Part shown: in pieces, positions 10,890 through 20,293 of the stretch | How the letters are laid out: each line of letters opens with the position of its first letter | How positions within the stretch are numbered: position 1 is the stretch's first letter | NCBI GenBank assembly: GCA_947000775.1 | Contig: CAMQGK010000416.1 | Span: forward strand, 1,060,001 to 1,124,000 | Direction: 5' to 3' | Length of the DNA stretch: 64,000 nucleotides | Source: Pterois miles | Taxonomy: Eukaryota > Chordata > Actinopteri > Perciformes > Scorpaenidae | Position numbers and translations under genes: made by a program | Notes under the pieces: generated by a model | The model's database searches: none | Told to the model about the DNA's origin: nothing | The model's input: only the letters and a program-made list of their open reading frames with translations

Positions 10890-11640
10890 GGTCTCGCCTA
10901 TTTTTGACAAGAGCTGCGACTCTATATTAATAATAATAATAATTCATTTCATTTATGGGTGCCTTTCTGAACACTCAAGGTCAACTTACAGAATCAAACA
11001 ATAAAAAAACAATCAGTCCTTCAATCAAGCAGTCATAAGAGCAGGTAATAAAACTCAATAATACTAATAAAACTACATAATAATATCAATAATAATAATA
11101 ACAAAGAGAAAGGGTGGGGTCATTCCAGCCTTAAGGAAGCAACTGACATTTAAAGGGAGTAGGCCTGTCTGAATAGATGAGTTTTGACATCATATCAGCC
11201 ACATAACTATGCTTTCGATGTTTATATGTGTACAAAATGTCACGGATATGAAAAAAAAATCAAGATGTGTATTTAAATCAACACTTCCTGCTTTCATTTC
11301 AAAATAAAACCCTTCAAACGTTTTTTTTTTTGTTTTGTTTTTTTGTTTTCCTGCGGGCAGAACTCATTCTTTTATTCTGAAATATGTACAGGACAGTGTT
11401 GTACAACATGCATGGACTTGCAGGGCTCCATGAATGAATATAGTACAGGATTTTAATTGTGGATTATTACTATTATTACTAGCACACGTTCTTTTGACCT
11501 TTCTCTGTCTAACATGAATATAACATGACAATTAAAATGAAATGATATGGTCATTATCAGGGTCAATTTCTGTTTAGAAAGAACAGCAGCAGCAGCAGCT
11601 GAAACGCAGCCAGACTGACATTAAACTGGTTTTCAGTTTA
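10890..11640 (+). repeat. Family R interspersed repeat, copy 3 (plus orientation), with an internal insertion
   Basis: Opens with TTTTTGACAAGAGCTGCGACTCTATATT (compare 59588-59620), is interrupted at about 10931-11186, and continues with GACATCATATCAGCCACATAAC and the family interior to about 11640, including GAACAGCAGCAGCAGCAGCTGAAACGCAGCCAGAC at 11581-11614. It lies immediately beside copy 2 in the opposite orientation. Confidence 0.7.
10928..11186 (-). repeat. Interspersed repeat fragment inserted in family R copy 3
   Basis: Begins with an AAT trinucleotide tail, then TTCATTTCATTTATGGGTGCCTTTCTGAACACTCAAGGTCAACTTACAGA and ends near AGGCCTGTCTGAATAGATGAGTTTTGACATC. This sequence type (the 'gcgcctttcaagacactcaaggtc' family with an AAT tail) is widespread in fish genomes. 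The orientation is inferred from the AAT run being the 3' tail. It splits family R words that are contiguous at 59606-59640, which supports an insertion. Confidence 0.5.
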
Positions 11641-12014
11641 ATGTCAGTTTTAAGAAGAAGCTATTCTGCTACAGTTGTAAGTTGTGCAGTCGCAGAGGAA
11701 ATATTCCACAAAAGTTTTGATCCACTAGGGTGACAGGGACATAAACAAGGCTTAACCCTTTGAAAAGAGCTAGAATATCAGCACAAATATTGTATTGGCT
11801 TATGAAACAACATAGTGTTCAAAAACCTGACAACCTGTACAATTATTCAGAGAGCTACCTTCCTCTGATGACACAAAATGACCTCTCCTTTTCATGTTTT
11901 GCTTCCATCTTATCTTCTCCATTGTCTTGCTCACACACACTGCTGTTACTGCTGTTTTTGTCCACGCCACTGTATCTTTCTTTGTTTTAGTGACAGAATA
12001 TCTTTTCTTACATG
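11641..12014. other. Unannotated stretch
   Basis: Unique-looking sequence between family R copy 3 and a CA microsatellite. A short self-complementary word pair, AAACTGGTTTTCAGTTTAATGTCAGTTTTAAG, lies at 11623-11654. No gene seen. Confidence 0.5.
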
Positions 12015-12024
12015 CACACACACA

Positions 12025-12062
<38 letters not shown>
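12015..12062. repeat. (CA)n microsatellite
   Basis: CA repeat with one G interruption near 12025. Confidence 0.95.
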
Positions 12063-12066
<4 letters not shown>

Positions 12067-13499
12067 GATTTTGTAATATACTGTAAGCCTTATCGTCCCC
12101 TCTCTCCTCTCCAACCACATCCTGTTCAGTAGACCATAATAGGATAAAGGTGTTGACGTCAGCCACCATTGAGAACATTATGATGTGTTTCTCCTTTTGT
12201 GCAATCTCCCTACTGCCTCGTCTACTATGAACAGTCTGGGGTGAAATTTATTCTCTCCTCTATTGTCTTTTAGTGTCTTCTATTCACAGCAGGAAGAGTC
12301 CTCCAGTTTTCCATTTTTTCCCTCCTTCATTTCTCTGGGAAAAGAAAAGGTAATGAAGATGCTCCATACTGCAAATGAAACCATGATGATGATCATCAGC
12401 AGCGTCATTCTTCACTTCTTTTTCACTGACTTGAGTAAAGAGATCTCTTACAGGGAAAAATAACAAAAGACAGCATCAGCGTTGGCTGAAAGTGGCTCCT
12501 CTAAGATTATATGACATGAAGTTTTTGAGATGACACTTGAGGGACCTAAAACCAGCCTGAACTCACAGAAATAAGTCATAAAATCATAATGACCATGACC
12601 TGTTAACAGCACATTAGGTGGTGGTGACATGGGACGGGTTAAAACAGGACACAATGCAAATGGAAAGTCAGTTAGGATCTGTTTTGGTGGTGGACACCCA
12701 AGTTGAACGGTTCAATGAAGGTCTGTGTAGTGAGGAGGTTGGGGTGGATGGGTGGACCGAACAGGACTTTCACCCGTGAGACTGCTGTTCGAGTTGAGTT
12801 ATTCTAAATTATTGAGGCAAAATGTAAGAAGTTGTAGTTCTTTTAACACAAACAATGATGGTTTCTTTCCTAAACTCAAGGAAGCAACTTTGTTGCCTAA
12901 ACCTAATTTAAACACCTTCCGTTCCATCACCACGAGACAGTGGTCATTTCACGGATTTTTTAAAAATCTAAAATTTTACTTTTTTTTTTTTTTTGATCAT
13001 AAGTATTGACAAAATATATATAATATATATATAATATACAAAATAAAGGAGAAGAAGCTGCCCTCCAGACAGGAAACACAAACGTACATGTTGAATATGT
13101 ACATTCACTGGCTGGGTGTCAGGGTGTGTGGTCTAACTTTGTCAACAGTACAAAAACTACACAATAATGCAGTACAGTGAAGTAAAATGTCATTATGGGT
13201 TATGATTGAGATTATCATTATTGTAGCTTAGCTGGAGACTAGCAGGAACTCTCAGGAAGTGACTGTAAGAGAAATGTCAGCAGGACTCAGCCTCTCCTGT
13301 CCCTTTGGTATAAAATGCCCAGCCAGGGTGGAAACGTGATATTGATTCAATTTTTATGTCCTATTAAAAAACGGTGCTGAAATGCAAGTCTTTGGTTCCT
13401 TGAGACAACTCCTAGGTTTTCACATAAACATGTTTCAATAATCCTTTTTTTGAGGTTGCCAAGTCAGTCCTCACATACAGTACAGTCTTCCACAAATGT
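12063..13499. other. Unannotated stretch with one full CRE site
   Basis: No gene recognised. A perfect CRE palindrome TGACGTCA lies at 12154-12161 in otherwise unique sequence (GGTGTTGACGTCAGCCACC). A T run is at 12980-12993 and a TATA-rich patch (TAATATATATA) at 13014-13040. Confidence 0.5.
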
Positions 13500-13690
13500 C
13501 TCTGCACATCTTGTACTTTCCTCTATAGTTCCTTCTCCTCTGCCATTCTCCGTCAACCCAGGCTGCTAATGAACTGCTTACCAAGGGTGAACTAATCAAG
13601 GCTGACTGCTCTCTGTCAGTGTCAATTATACAGCCCACCCTCCCATCCCATCTTCCTCTCACTCCCGCTCTTCATCTCCTTTACAAAGGG
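13500..13690. promoter_or_regulatory. Candidate conserved non-coding element
   Basis: Unique sequence with CTAATGAACTGC, CTAATCAAGGCTGAC and GTCAATTATAC within about 90 bases, resembling clustered homeodomain sites. No coding signal. Texture-based call only. Confidence 0.22.
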
Positions 13691-13788
13691 TTGGCAGGGA
13701 CCAGACTCTGCTTCTCTGCTATAAATTGAAAAGTAACACAAGAATGATGGGATAGCGACACTCCACCAGACACTGGGGGGAGATGGGG

Positions 13789-13790
<2 letters not shown>

Positions 13791-13827
<37 letters not shown>
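13791..13827. repeat. (GT)n microsatellite
   Basis: About 18 uninterrupted GT units. Confidence 0.95.
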
Positions 13828-13830
<3 letters not shown>

Positions 13831-14109
13831 CCCATGTGCCCATGGGTTTTGACTCACTAGCTCAGACAAAGCATGAGCTTCTCACATTTTGCAAAGTTCA
13901 AATTAAGGAAATGTAGAATGACTATTCAACAGGTTGGAAGGCAACCTGCATATTTAGTAAAACGTATCCTATTTAAATCCCTGAAAATGCTTTTTGTGTA
14001 TTTCAAGGAATTTGCTTTGACACCCAGTAACAGTTCACATGTGGCACAATGTAATTGTCTAGGTCTGAGACACATTGATCCAAACTCTCTGATCATCTGC
14101 TCCGTATTT
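13828..14109. other. Unannotated stretch
   Basis: No recognisable feature; ordinary sequence. Confidence 0.5.
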
Positions 14110-14112
14110 ATT

Positions 14113-14168
14113 CAAAATGTATATAATTACACATAATTATATAATTACACATAATTATATAATTACAT
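14113..14168. repeat. Short AT-rich tandem array
   Basis: The unit ATAATTACACATAATTAT recurs about 2.5 times, just upstream of a LINE 3'-end-like sequence. Confidence 0.8.
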
Positions 14169-14406
14169 ATACATATGCTGTGCATATACAATACTCACCA
14201 CCTGCTGCACTTTACTTATTACTGTTACTGTTACTTATTTATTTTTATTGTCAGTTATCTTCATTGCACCTTATTTCATTCACTGCACCTTCTCTTTTAC
14301 TTTTTACTGTACTGTATTTATCTGTACTGTTGTTGTTGATGCTGCTAAGGCACCTGAATTTCCCTCCGGGGATTAATAAAGGTTCATCTTATCTTATCTT
14401 ATCTTA
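14169..14406 (+). mobile_element. LINE-type 3' end with (TCTTA)n tail, copy 1
   Basis: Ends GAATTTCCCTCCGGGGATTAATAAAGGTTCATC followed by TTATC units to 14406. The same sequence lies in reverse orientation at 27141-27358, including the CACCTGCTGCACTTTACTTATTACTG part and the GTATATGCAT words. The tail is a variant of the Rex1-associated end seen at 41950-42008, so it is read as a 5'-truncated Rex1-like element. No coding portion is present. Confidence 0.7.
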
Positions 14407-16477
14407 AACAAGTTATCACTTAACATTATCTGCACATAAGAACATTCATACAGTATTCAGCCGACGGAGGAATTCTCAGCTAAATCAGCTAAGTATCATC
14501 ATGGTCCCACTGGTATAAAAGTGTAAAAGTGTTTGGTTTTTAGATAGTAAGATGCAGAAAACATGTCAACAGTATTTATGTATATAGCACTTAGACCTGC
14601 TATTTAATGAAAAAACATGGAAATCTCACTTTCTACAGTATGATGAAAATTCATGAGCAGAGGTATTATTATTATTTTTTTTTTCCAGCAGCACAACTGA
14701 AATTAGTGTTCGCTGCTGAGAATCTGTTGATGTTTCTCTTGATGAAAACATATGATGAGTTAAACACAAGGCACGTACAGTAATCTGAGAGTAAAACATG
14801 GTTCAGCACCCTGAAGGGAGACAAAAGGGAGATGTAGAATCCCATTAAATTATAATTTGTCATTTTTAAATATGAGATCCATCTTTTCCTCCTTTCTGTC
14901 AGTTACAACAACATAGCAAACATCTTCACAAGATGTATGGTGCTGTACATAACCAGCGATATCAGAAACAAAGGTTAAAATAAAAAGAAAAAAGGAAACA
15001 GTGAAAGCTTGTGAAGGGTTGTGCCAATAACGTGGCTCACTTGTTCACAGATAGTCTGCTTTTTTAATGTGGAGGACAGGATGTCCTTCAGAAGGTGTTC
15101 AACACCATCCACAGCCTTGGAGTCTCCTGAACAAAGAGGGCAACTAGGGGGGCAACTAGGGGGGCATGTAAACAGACAACTAGACAACTGACTGCAACGG
15201 GGTCACGATGTGAAGAATGCGATATTTAGATGAAGTAATTACATTAATCTATTTAAAGACTAATAACATAGAGCTAAACAACCTTTAGTCGAAGTGGAAC
15301 ATAATAATATGCTTGCAGGTGAAGGTTAAAGAGTCTTTGTGATTGATTCATGTCGACATTGGTTTATTTATTGGTTTACGTCCTTTATATCAACAAAACC
15401 TTGAGCACAGAGATTTCTCATTGGAACCACAAGACATCAATTCCAATAAATGAATAAATGAACGAATGAATAAATAGATAAATACCATTAACTAATTCAT
15501 TAACTTGGTCACATATTTTGTGTGTGATGTGTGATCTTTCCATGCAAAGTAACTGGTGACTACAACTGTCAAATAAATATAGTGGAGTACAAGTATAACG
15601 CAGCATAAAATGGGAATACTCCATTCAAATTCTACCTATGTACAGTACTTAGAAAATGTACTTTCCACCACTGGAGCCATATCAGCATTTGTAAGACTTC
15701 ATGGACTACTTGGGCATATTACACCACTAGAATAATATTCTTTAATACTATTCAACTAATTTGGCATTTGGTCATTTTTTTCTTGCACAGCTTGTTGCCT
15801 GGTGAAGTACAGTATACTGTATGTTAATATAAAACCATGTACAGTGTTATATAATGCAATGCAATGTGTGTATACAGCCTGAACTCACAAAGGATTAACA
15901 TGACTACCTGGATAGTGTGTTGGTGTGTGTGTCTGTTGCCCTCTCTGCTGTGTTTGACCAATCAATGACAGACATCATCACTTATAACACCACTGGGAGA
16001 TGGAACAGGAAGAGGTGAAAAACGCTTGACTCCTTTTAGACAGTCTTAGTGTTTGTTCAGCTTACTGTATGTGCAGGATATGCGGTTTGATTTGTGGAGG
16101 ATGTGGATGGCTGTCGGTGCGGTTCCCATTAAGCTATTCACATCACACAGAACGTTTGTGTGACAATGGTTTTATCTTCATGACAACTACTTGGAGTGTT
16201 TGCCAAGTAGTTGAGGGATTATGATGGTAGTGTTGGATGGTCTTTGGCTCTACTCCAGTACTGTAGGCCATCTAACAACTACAGGTCAATAGATAACAGG
16301 ATTTTGCTGTTGGATATTCACGTTCCCAGCAGAAGTTTTAAACCAAGTCCCCAGATCAGTGCTGGGTTGATGAATTTTGCATAGAGGCCAAGTTCTTCTT
16401 AACACATCACTGGAAAATAGCTGTAAAACTATGAACATGAACATAATCATAATTTCATTTATTATGATAATATTTTT
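14407..16477. other. Unannotated stretch
   Basis: About 2 kb without a recognised gene or repeat. A 14-bp unit GGGGGGCAACTA occurs twice at 15136-15165. AATAAATGAA-like words repeat at 15446-15484. No coding signal. Confidence 0.55.
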
Positions 16478-16811
16478 GGGGGCAGTGGTTAGCACTCTCG
16501 CCTCACAGCAAGAGGGTCGCAGGTTCGAATCCGGTTGGGGCTCTTTGTGTGGAGTTTGCATGTTCGCCCCGTTTTAGCGTGGGTCTTCTCCGGGTACTCC
16601 GGCTTCCTCCCACCGTCCAAAGACATGCTGTTTGGGTTAATTGATGACTCTAAACTGCTGGTGTGAATGTGAGCATGAATGGTTGTCTGTCTCTGTGTGC
16701 CCTGCGATGGACTGGCGACCCATCCAGGGTGTACCAGCCTTCGCCCAATGCTAGCATCGGCTCCAGCCCCCCGAAACCCCTAACGGGATAAGCGGAAGAT
16801 GGGTGGATGGA
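16478..16811 (+). mobile_element. tRNA-derived SINE (SINE-A here) with a Rex3-like tail, copy 1
   Basis: Starts with a tRNA-like head: GTGGTTAGCACTCTCGCC (A box) and GCAGGTTCGAATCCGG (B box). The body has GTGTGGAGTTTGCATGTT, CCGGGTACTCCGGCTTCCTCCCACCGTCCAAAGACATGC and CCCTGCGATGGACTGGCGACC. It ends GGGATAAGCGGAAGATGGGTGGATGGAT. It is RNA polymerase III-type and non-coding. This very common fish repeat also occurs at 25743 and 48491 in minus orientation. The last 30 bases resemble the Rex3 end at 6788-6818. A target duplication is not clear at this copy. Confidence 0.9.
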
Positions 16812-17288
16812 TAATTAGTTTGGGCTGGCTTGCTCAGTTAGAGAAATATGCATGTCCTATGGGCCCCAAAATGCAGAAACCTGAAGCTCATGTTCTATAC
16901 ATATACTATACAGCTTGGTGAGCAATGTTTATTGCAATAAACATGCTATAATACAGGTACAATCTACAGGTACAATCTATAGGTTTTCAATCAACTTTAA
17001 ATCTATGCTTGAGCAGTTATTAGCCTAGCACATAAAAGGGTATCTAAAAAAACACAACTGGCCAGATTTCCCTGATGGAGCTTTGCAGCCACCCCAAAGA
17101 TGATGCCTCAGGTTTTCTGGTGACCCACTTTCCTTCAGCATCACCATCAGGCCAAAGTTCCCATTTATACACAAACGTCAAAATCCAATTCCAGATTTCC
17201 ATAATGCTCCCCAGATGATGAACCCTTTCCATTTTGTACTTTACTGTACTGGTGCTACCCTCAGGACAAATAGTCAACTTTGTAGATA
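16812..17288. other. Unannotated stretch
   Basis: No gene seen. Two short inexact duplications: ACATGCTATAATACAGGTACAATCTACAGGTACAATCTATAGG at 16942-16984. Confidence 0.5.
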
Positions 17289-17778
17289 CAGTCGTCTCCA
17301 AAATTATTGGAACGTTGAGGTCAATTCCTTTATTTTTGCTGTACACTGAAAACATTTGGGTTGGACATCAAAATGCAACTTTAAAACTTTATTTACAAAG
17401 CACTTTAAAACAATGTTTTTGACCAAAATGCTGTACATATTTAAAAATGGAATTAAAACATAAAATAATTAAGACAAAATAAAACAAACAAAACAGTAAA
17501 AGACAATTAAAAATCAGCCTCTCAAACTGAGTTACAACTCAAAGAAAAGAAATGTGTTTTAAAAATAAGATTTTTCAAAAGATGATATGAGACAAGAGAT
17601 CAGTTCCGATTCAGGTGCTTTCTTCTGAGTTGTGTAACAGATCTGCATGTAAATACCTGGAGAGAGAAGCTAAAATATCGACCTCTGGTCTCTGATTTAT
17701 GTCAAACCCAAATGTTTTCAGTGTTCAGCAAAAATAAAGGAATTGGGCTCAATGTTCCAGTAGTTTTGGAGGGGACTG
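17289..17778. mobile_element. Tc1/mariner-like MITE with about 80-bp inverted ends
   Basis: The left end CAGTCGTCTCCAAAATTATTGGAAC... (17289-17372) and the right end ...GTTCCAGTAGTTTTGGAGGGGACTG (about 17699-17778) are long inverted repeats of each other. Both contain the block TCAATTCCTTTATTTTTGCTG. A TA flanks each side (17287-17288 and 17779-17780), as expected for Tc1/mariner insertion. No transposase is present. The interior holds another repeat (17375-17640). Confidence 0.85.
17375..17640. repeat. Repeat nested within the MITE
   Basis: Between the inverted ends lies TTTAAAACTTTATTTACAAAGCACTTTAAAACAATGTTTTTGACC..AATGCTGTACA, then A-rich sequence. It resembles a fish repeat seen in pieces near 45076. 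Its limits are uncertain; it may simply be the MITE interior. Confidence 0.35.
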
Positions 17779-17780
17779 TA

Positions 17781-18153
17781 TATACTTAGTTATTTCTTAG
17801 TCCCTCATCTGTTAGGCAAACATCCATTGAATTTGCAGAGCACATTCATGCATCCAAGGAGATACACCCTTTTGTTTTTAGTGCCATCCTCAAGACAAAT
17901 ATATTTAGTCCTAGTCCTCATCTTATTAGACCCCAAACCAAACCCTACTTCAGATTAGAATCTGAATAAAGAATTAAGATCAGGGTAACAATTGGGTTAA
18001 TAGTAAAATGTTGTCAAAGTATATTTAGGGTTGAAATTGGGTTAAGGGTCAAGATTAAATTCAAGATTAAAATGAATCTTAAATTTCAACTAATATTAAA
18101 GCTTTAAGGAATGAACCCAGTCAATGAAAAGTCCTTGTAAGCATTGTAAAACA

Positions 18154-18156
<3 letters not shown>
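17781..18156. other. Unannotated stretch
   Basis: AT-rich unique sequence with loose GGGTTAAGGGTCAAGATT-type words around 17985-18060. No feature recognised. Confidence 0.5.

Positions 18157-18218
<62 letters not shown>
18157..18218. repeat. (TG)n microsatellite
   Basis: About 31 uninterrupted TG units. Confidence 0.97.
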
Positions 18219-18219
<1 letters not shown>

Positions 18220-18239
18220 ACATTCATCCTTGCCTGACA

Positions 18240-18600
18240 ATATCCTCCAGCAGACAAGCAGGTCCACCTTCTCCACCTGCCCCCCGACTGTCCAGAGAAT
18301 TAAAACACATCTCTCCCTCAATTCACTCCCAGCCATGTTATTTAAAGTAATTAACCTTAATTTGCCCAAAAAAGACAAATCTGTATTAGACCACTGCCTC
18401 TTAAGCAGAGGCCCAGTCGCCAACCGCCGTCCATCTCCCTTCGCTCCTAATGGGGTCTCTACTTAATCAAAATTCAGCCATCAGATCTTGATATTGAATC
18501 ATCTTTTAATTGGGAGCTACATTCTGGTTAATAGTTTTATAATTCGCAGGCTCTAATAGTCTCACCACTGGGATCCGCTCCAGTTTTTCTTGGTCGGTTG
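18240..18600. promoter_or_regulatory. Candidate conserved non-coding element
   Basis: Unique sequence dense in homeodomain-like words: AAAGTAATTAACCTTAATTTGCC, CTCCTAATGGGG, ACTTAATCAAAATTC, CTTTTAATTGGG and GCTCTAATAGTC. No repeat similarity and no coding signal. One of the more convincing texture-based enhancer candidates, still unproven without alignment. Confidence 0.35.
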
Positions 18601-18627
18601 AAGCTGCCGCAGCAGTGAGGACTTTTG

Positions 18628-18629
<2 letters not shown>

Positions 18630-18664
<35 letters not shown>

Positions 18665-18806
18665 TCAGTATAAAGATATATATGTGCGTGTATGTAGAGT
18701 GTATACACACATTCAGTTATATATGTGTGTATATGTAGAGTATACTGTATACCCTTTAACCTCTCCTCACATGCACGCATGCATGCATGCACACACGTGC
18801 ACACAT

Positions 18807-18850
<44 letters not shown>
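18630..18850. repeat. Microsatellite cluster (CA, TATG, GCAT, CA)
   Basis: CA tract at 18630-18661, TATATGTG-like words at 18675-18735, GCATGCATGCATGC at 18777-18790, then CA to 18850. The alternating purine-pyrimidine composition is continuous over much of the block. Confidence 0.92.
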
Positions 18851-18852
<2 letters not shown>

Positions 18853-19475
18853 TCCTATCCAGCTGATGTCTCTACTTGTAATTCCACTAAGGCTGGTTTA
18901 TATAGGATCCATAAAATGAGGTCAAATTATCAAAAAAGACTCATCCAGAGCCCCTGAGACTCAGCCTCTGAAGCTCACCTCTATATTTAGCTACAGAGTA
19001 CTTCATTCTTGAAGTGTGAAGAAAAGAGGGACTTGTACTGTAGCTGCATTGATGGGAAAGCTTTCCAGCTGGGATGTCTCAGCTCCTCAGGGATGGGCTT
19101 TTTTTGTGTTCCCATCCATTCCCTATGCGAGCAGTTGTCATCTGCTGATTTGTGCACTGCTAAATGTGTTGATGATCATATAGAAATGATTCAGGACAGT
19201 TGTCAAAATTAGTCATGGAAGACACACAACAAATATATGGATTTTGCAAAGTATGTGTTGATCAGTGGAGGCTGGTCCATAGAGGCAGAGGAGGTTGCTA
19301 TGGGGTCAGATCTGTCTCAGTACTCACAAATGTATTTTATGATTTTTATATATAAATGACTCTCAACAAATACATTTTTCAGTGTACACAAAAATATCGT
19401 TGCTTTTCAATGTACAATTATTTTTCTGATGCACACAGAAATGTGTCTTGCTTTTAATAAATGTCACAGAAATCT
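18851..19475. other. Unannotated stretch
   Basis: No gene or repeat family recognised. Confidence 0.5.
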
Positions 19476-19802
19476 AGAAAGAAAGAAAGATATTCCTTTA
19501 TTAGTCCCACAGTGGGGAAATTCAGTTTTACACTCTGTTGTTCACACAGTACAGTTCACACAGTACATATACATGTCAATGGAGAGATGTCAGAGTGATG
19601 GGGCTGCTCCTGACAAGCGCCCAGAGCAGTTGGGGGTAGAGCAGTTGGGGGTTTGGTGCCTTGCTCAGGGGCACCTCGGCAGTGCCCAAGAGGTAAACTG
19701 GCACCTCTCCAGCAACCAGTTGGTCTTGGTCCATGGGGGATTTGAACCCGGGTCCTCCACATCCTAACCCAAGTCCTTATGGACTGAGCTACTGCCGCCC
19801 CC
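19476..19802 (-). mobile_element. tRNA-derived SINE (SINE-B here) with a Rex1-like tail, copy 1
   Basis: On the minus strand it starts GGGGGCGGCAGTAGCTCAGTCC (A box), has GGGTTCAAATCCC (B box), then a body with GCCCCTGAGCAAGGCACCAAACCCCCAACTGCTC. It ends CCCCACTGTGGGACTAATAAAGGAATATC with a TTTC tail at 19476-19490. The 16-bp AACTGCTCTACCCCC segment is doubled in this copy. The tail equals the Rex1-associated end at 22285-22310 and 41950-41990. Non-coding. Copy 2 is at 36007 in plus orientation. Confidence 0.9.
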
Positions 19803-19955
19803 TACAAATATATGAATTTAAAAGTATTTACTAGTTTCATCAAAAACACATGTAGATGTTGTGGATTGATGTTATGGACTGAGCTACTGCCGCCCCCTAC
19901 AAATATATGAATTTAAAAGTATTTACTAGTTTCATCAAAAACACATGTAGATGTT
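19779..19955. repeat. 95-bp tandem duplication, identical over at least 80 bases
   Basis: The block ATGGACTGAGCTACTGCC...CACATGTAGATGTT occurs at 19779-19860 and again at 19874-19955, period 95. By eye the shared 82 bases have no difference. The duplicated unit spans the 5' edge of SINE-B and its flank, so it arose after SINE insertion, or it is an assembly artefact. Confidence 0.9.
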
Positions 19956-20219
19956 ACATTCATACACAAACTGCTGAACCTGCATTTACAAACTGCTTGT
20001 CAGTTGTCAACTTCACTGTATTTGTGTGAGGCTTTTATGAGACTCCCCTGATGTGCACCAATCTACAAATGCATTTTTTCATAACCAATCCTCTTTTTCA
20101 GATAGCTTTGTCAAAGTAGTTCAAACATTTGATTTGTGCATCCAGCCAAGTGTTGAAATAATAATTGACATAATACAGCAACTCAACTGAAGGTTGCATC
20201 CACAGTGTTGGAGGACAGA
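19956..20219. other. Unannotated stretch
   Basis: No recognised feature. Confidence 0.45.
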
Positions 20220-20293
20220 CCACCAGCACCTGCCATGTTGCTACTCATAGATGCTAAGATAATGTTAAATAGCAACATGGCAGGTTCTGGTGG
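20220..20293. repeat. Hairpin: 24-bp inverted repeat with a 26-base loop
   Basis: Arm 20220-20243 (CCACCAGCACCTGCCATGTTGCTA) pairs with 20270-20293 with one mismatch. It could be a MITE remnant or folded RNA; no evidence of transcription. Confidence 0.85.

Noticed and set aside
12154..12161. Promoter inferred from the perfect CRE
   Set aside because: One 8-bp palindrome is expected by chance about once per 65 kb and there is no TATA, CpG island or transcript evidence; left as a note only.
16478..16560. tRNA gene
   Set aside because: A and B boxes are present, but the rest is a SINE body with a LINE-like tail and there is no complete cloverleaf.
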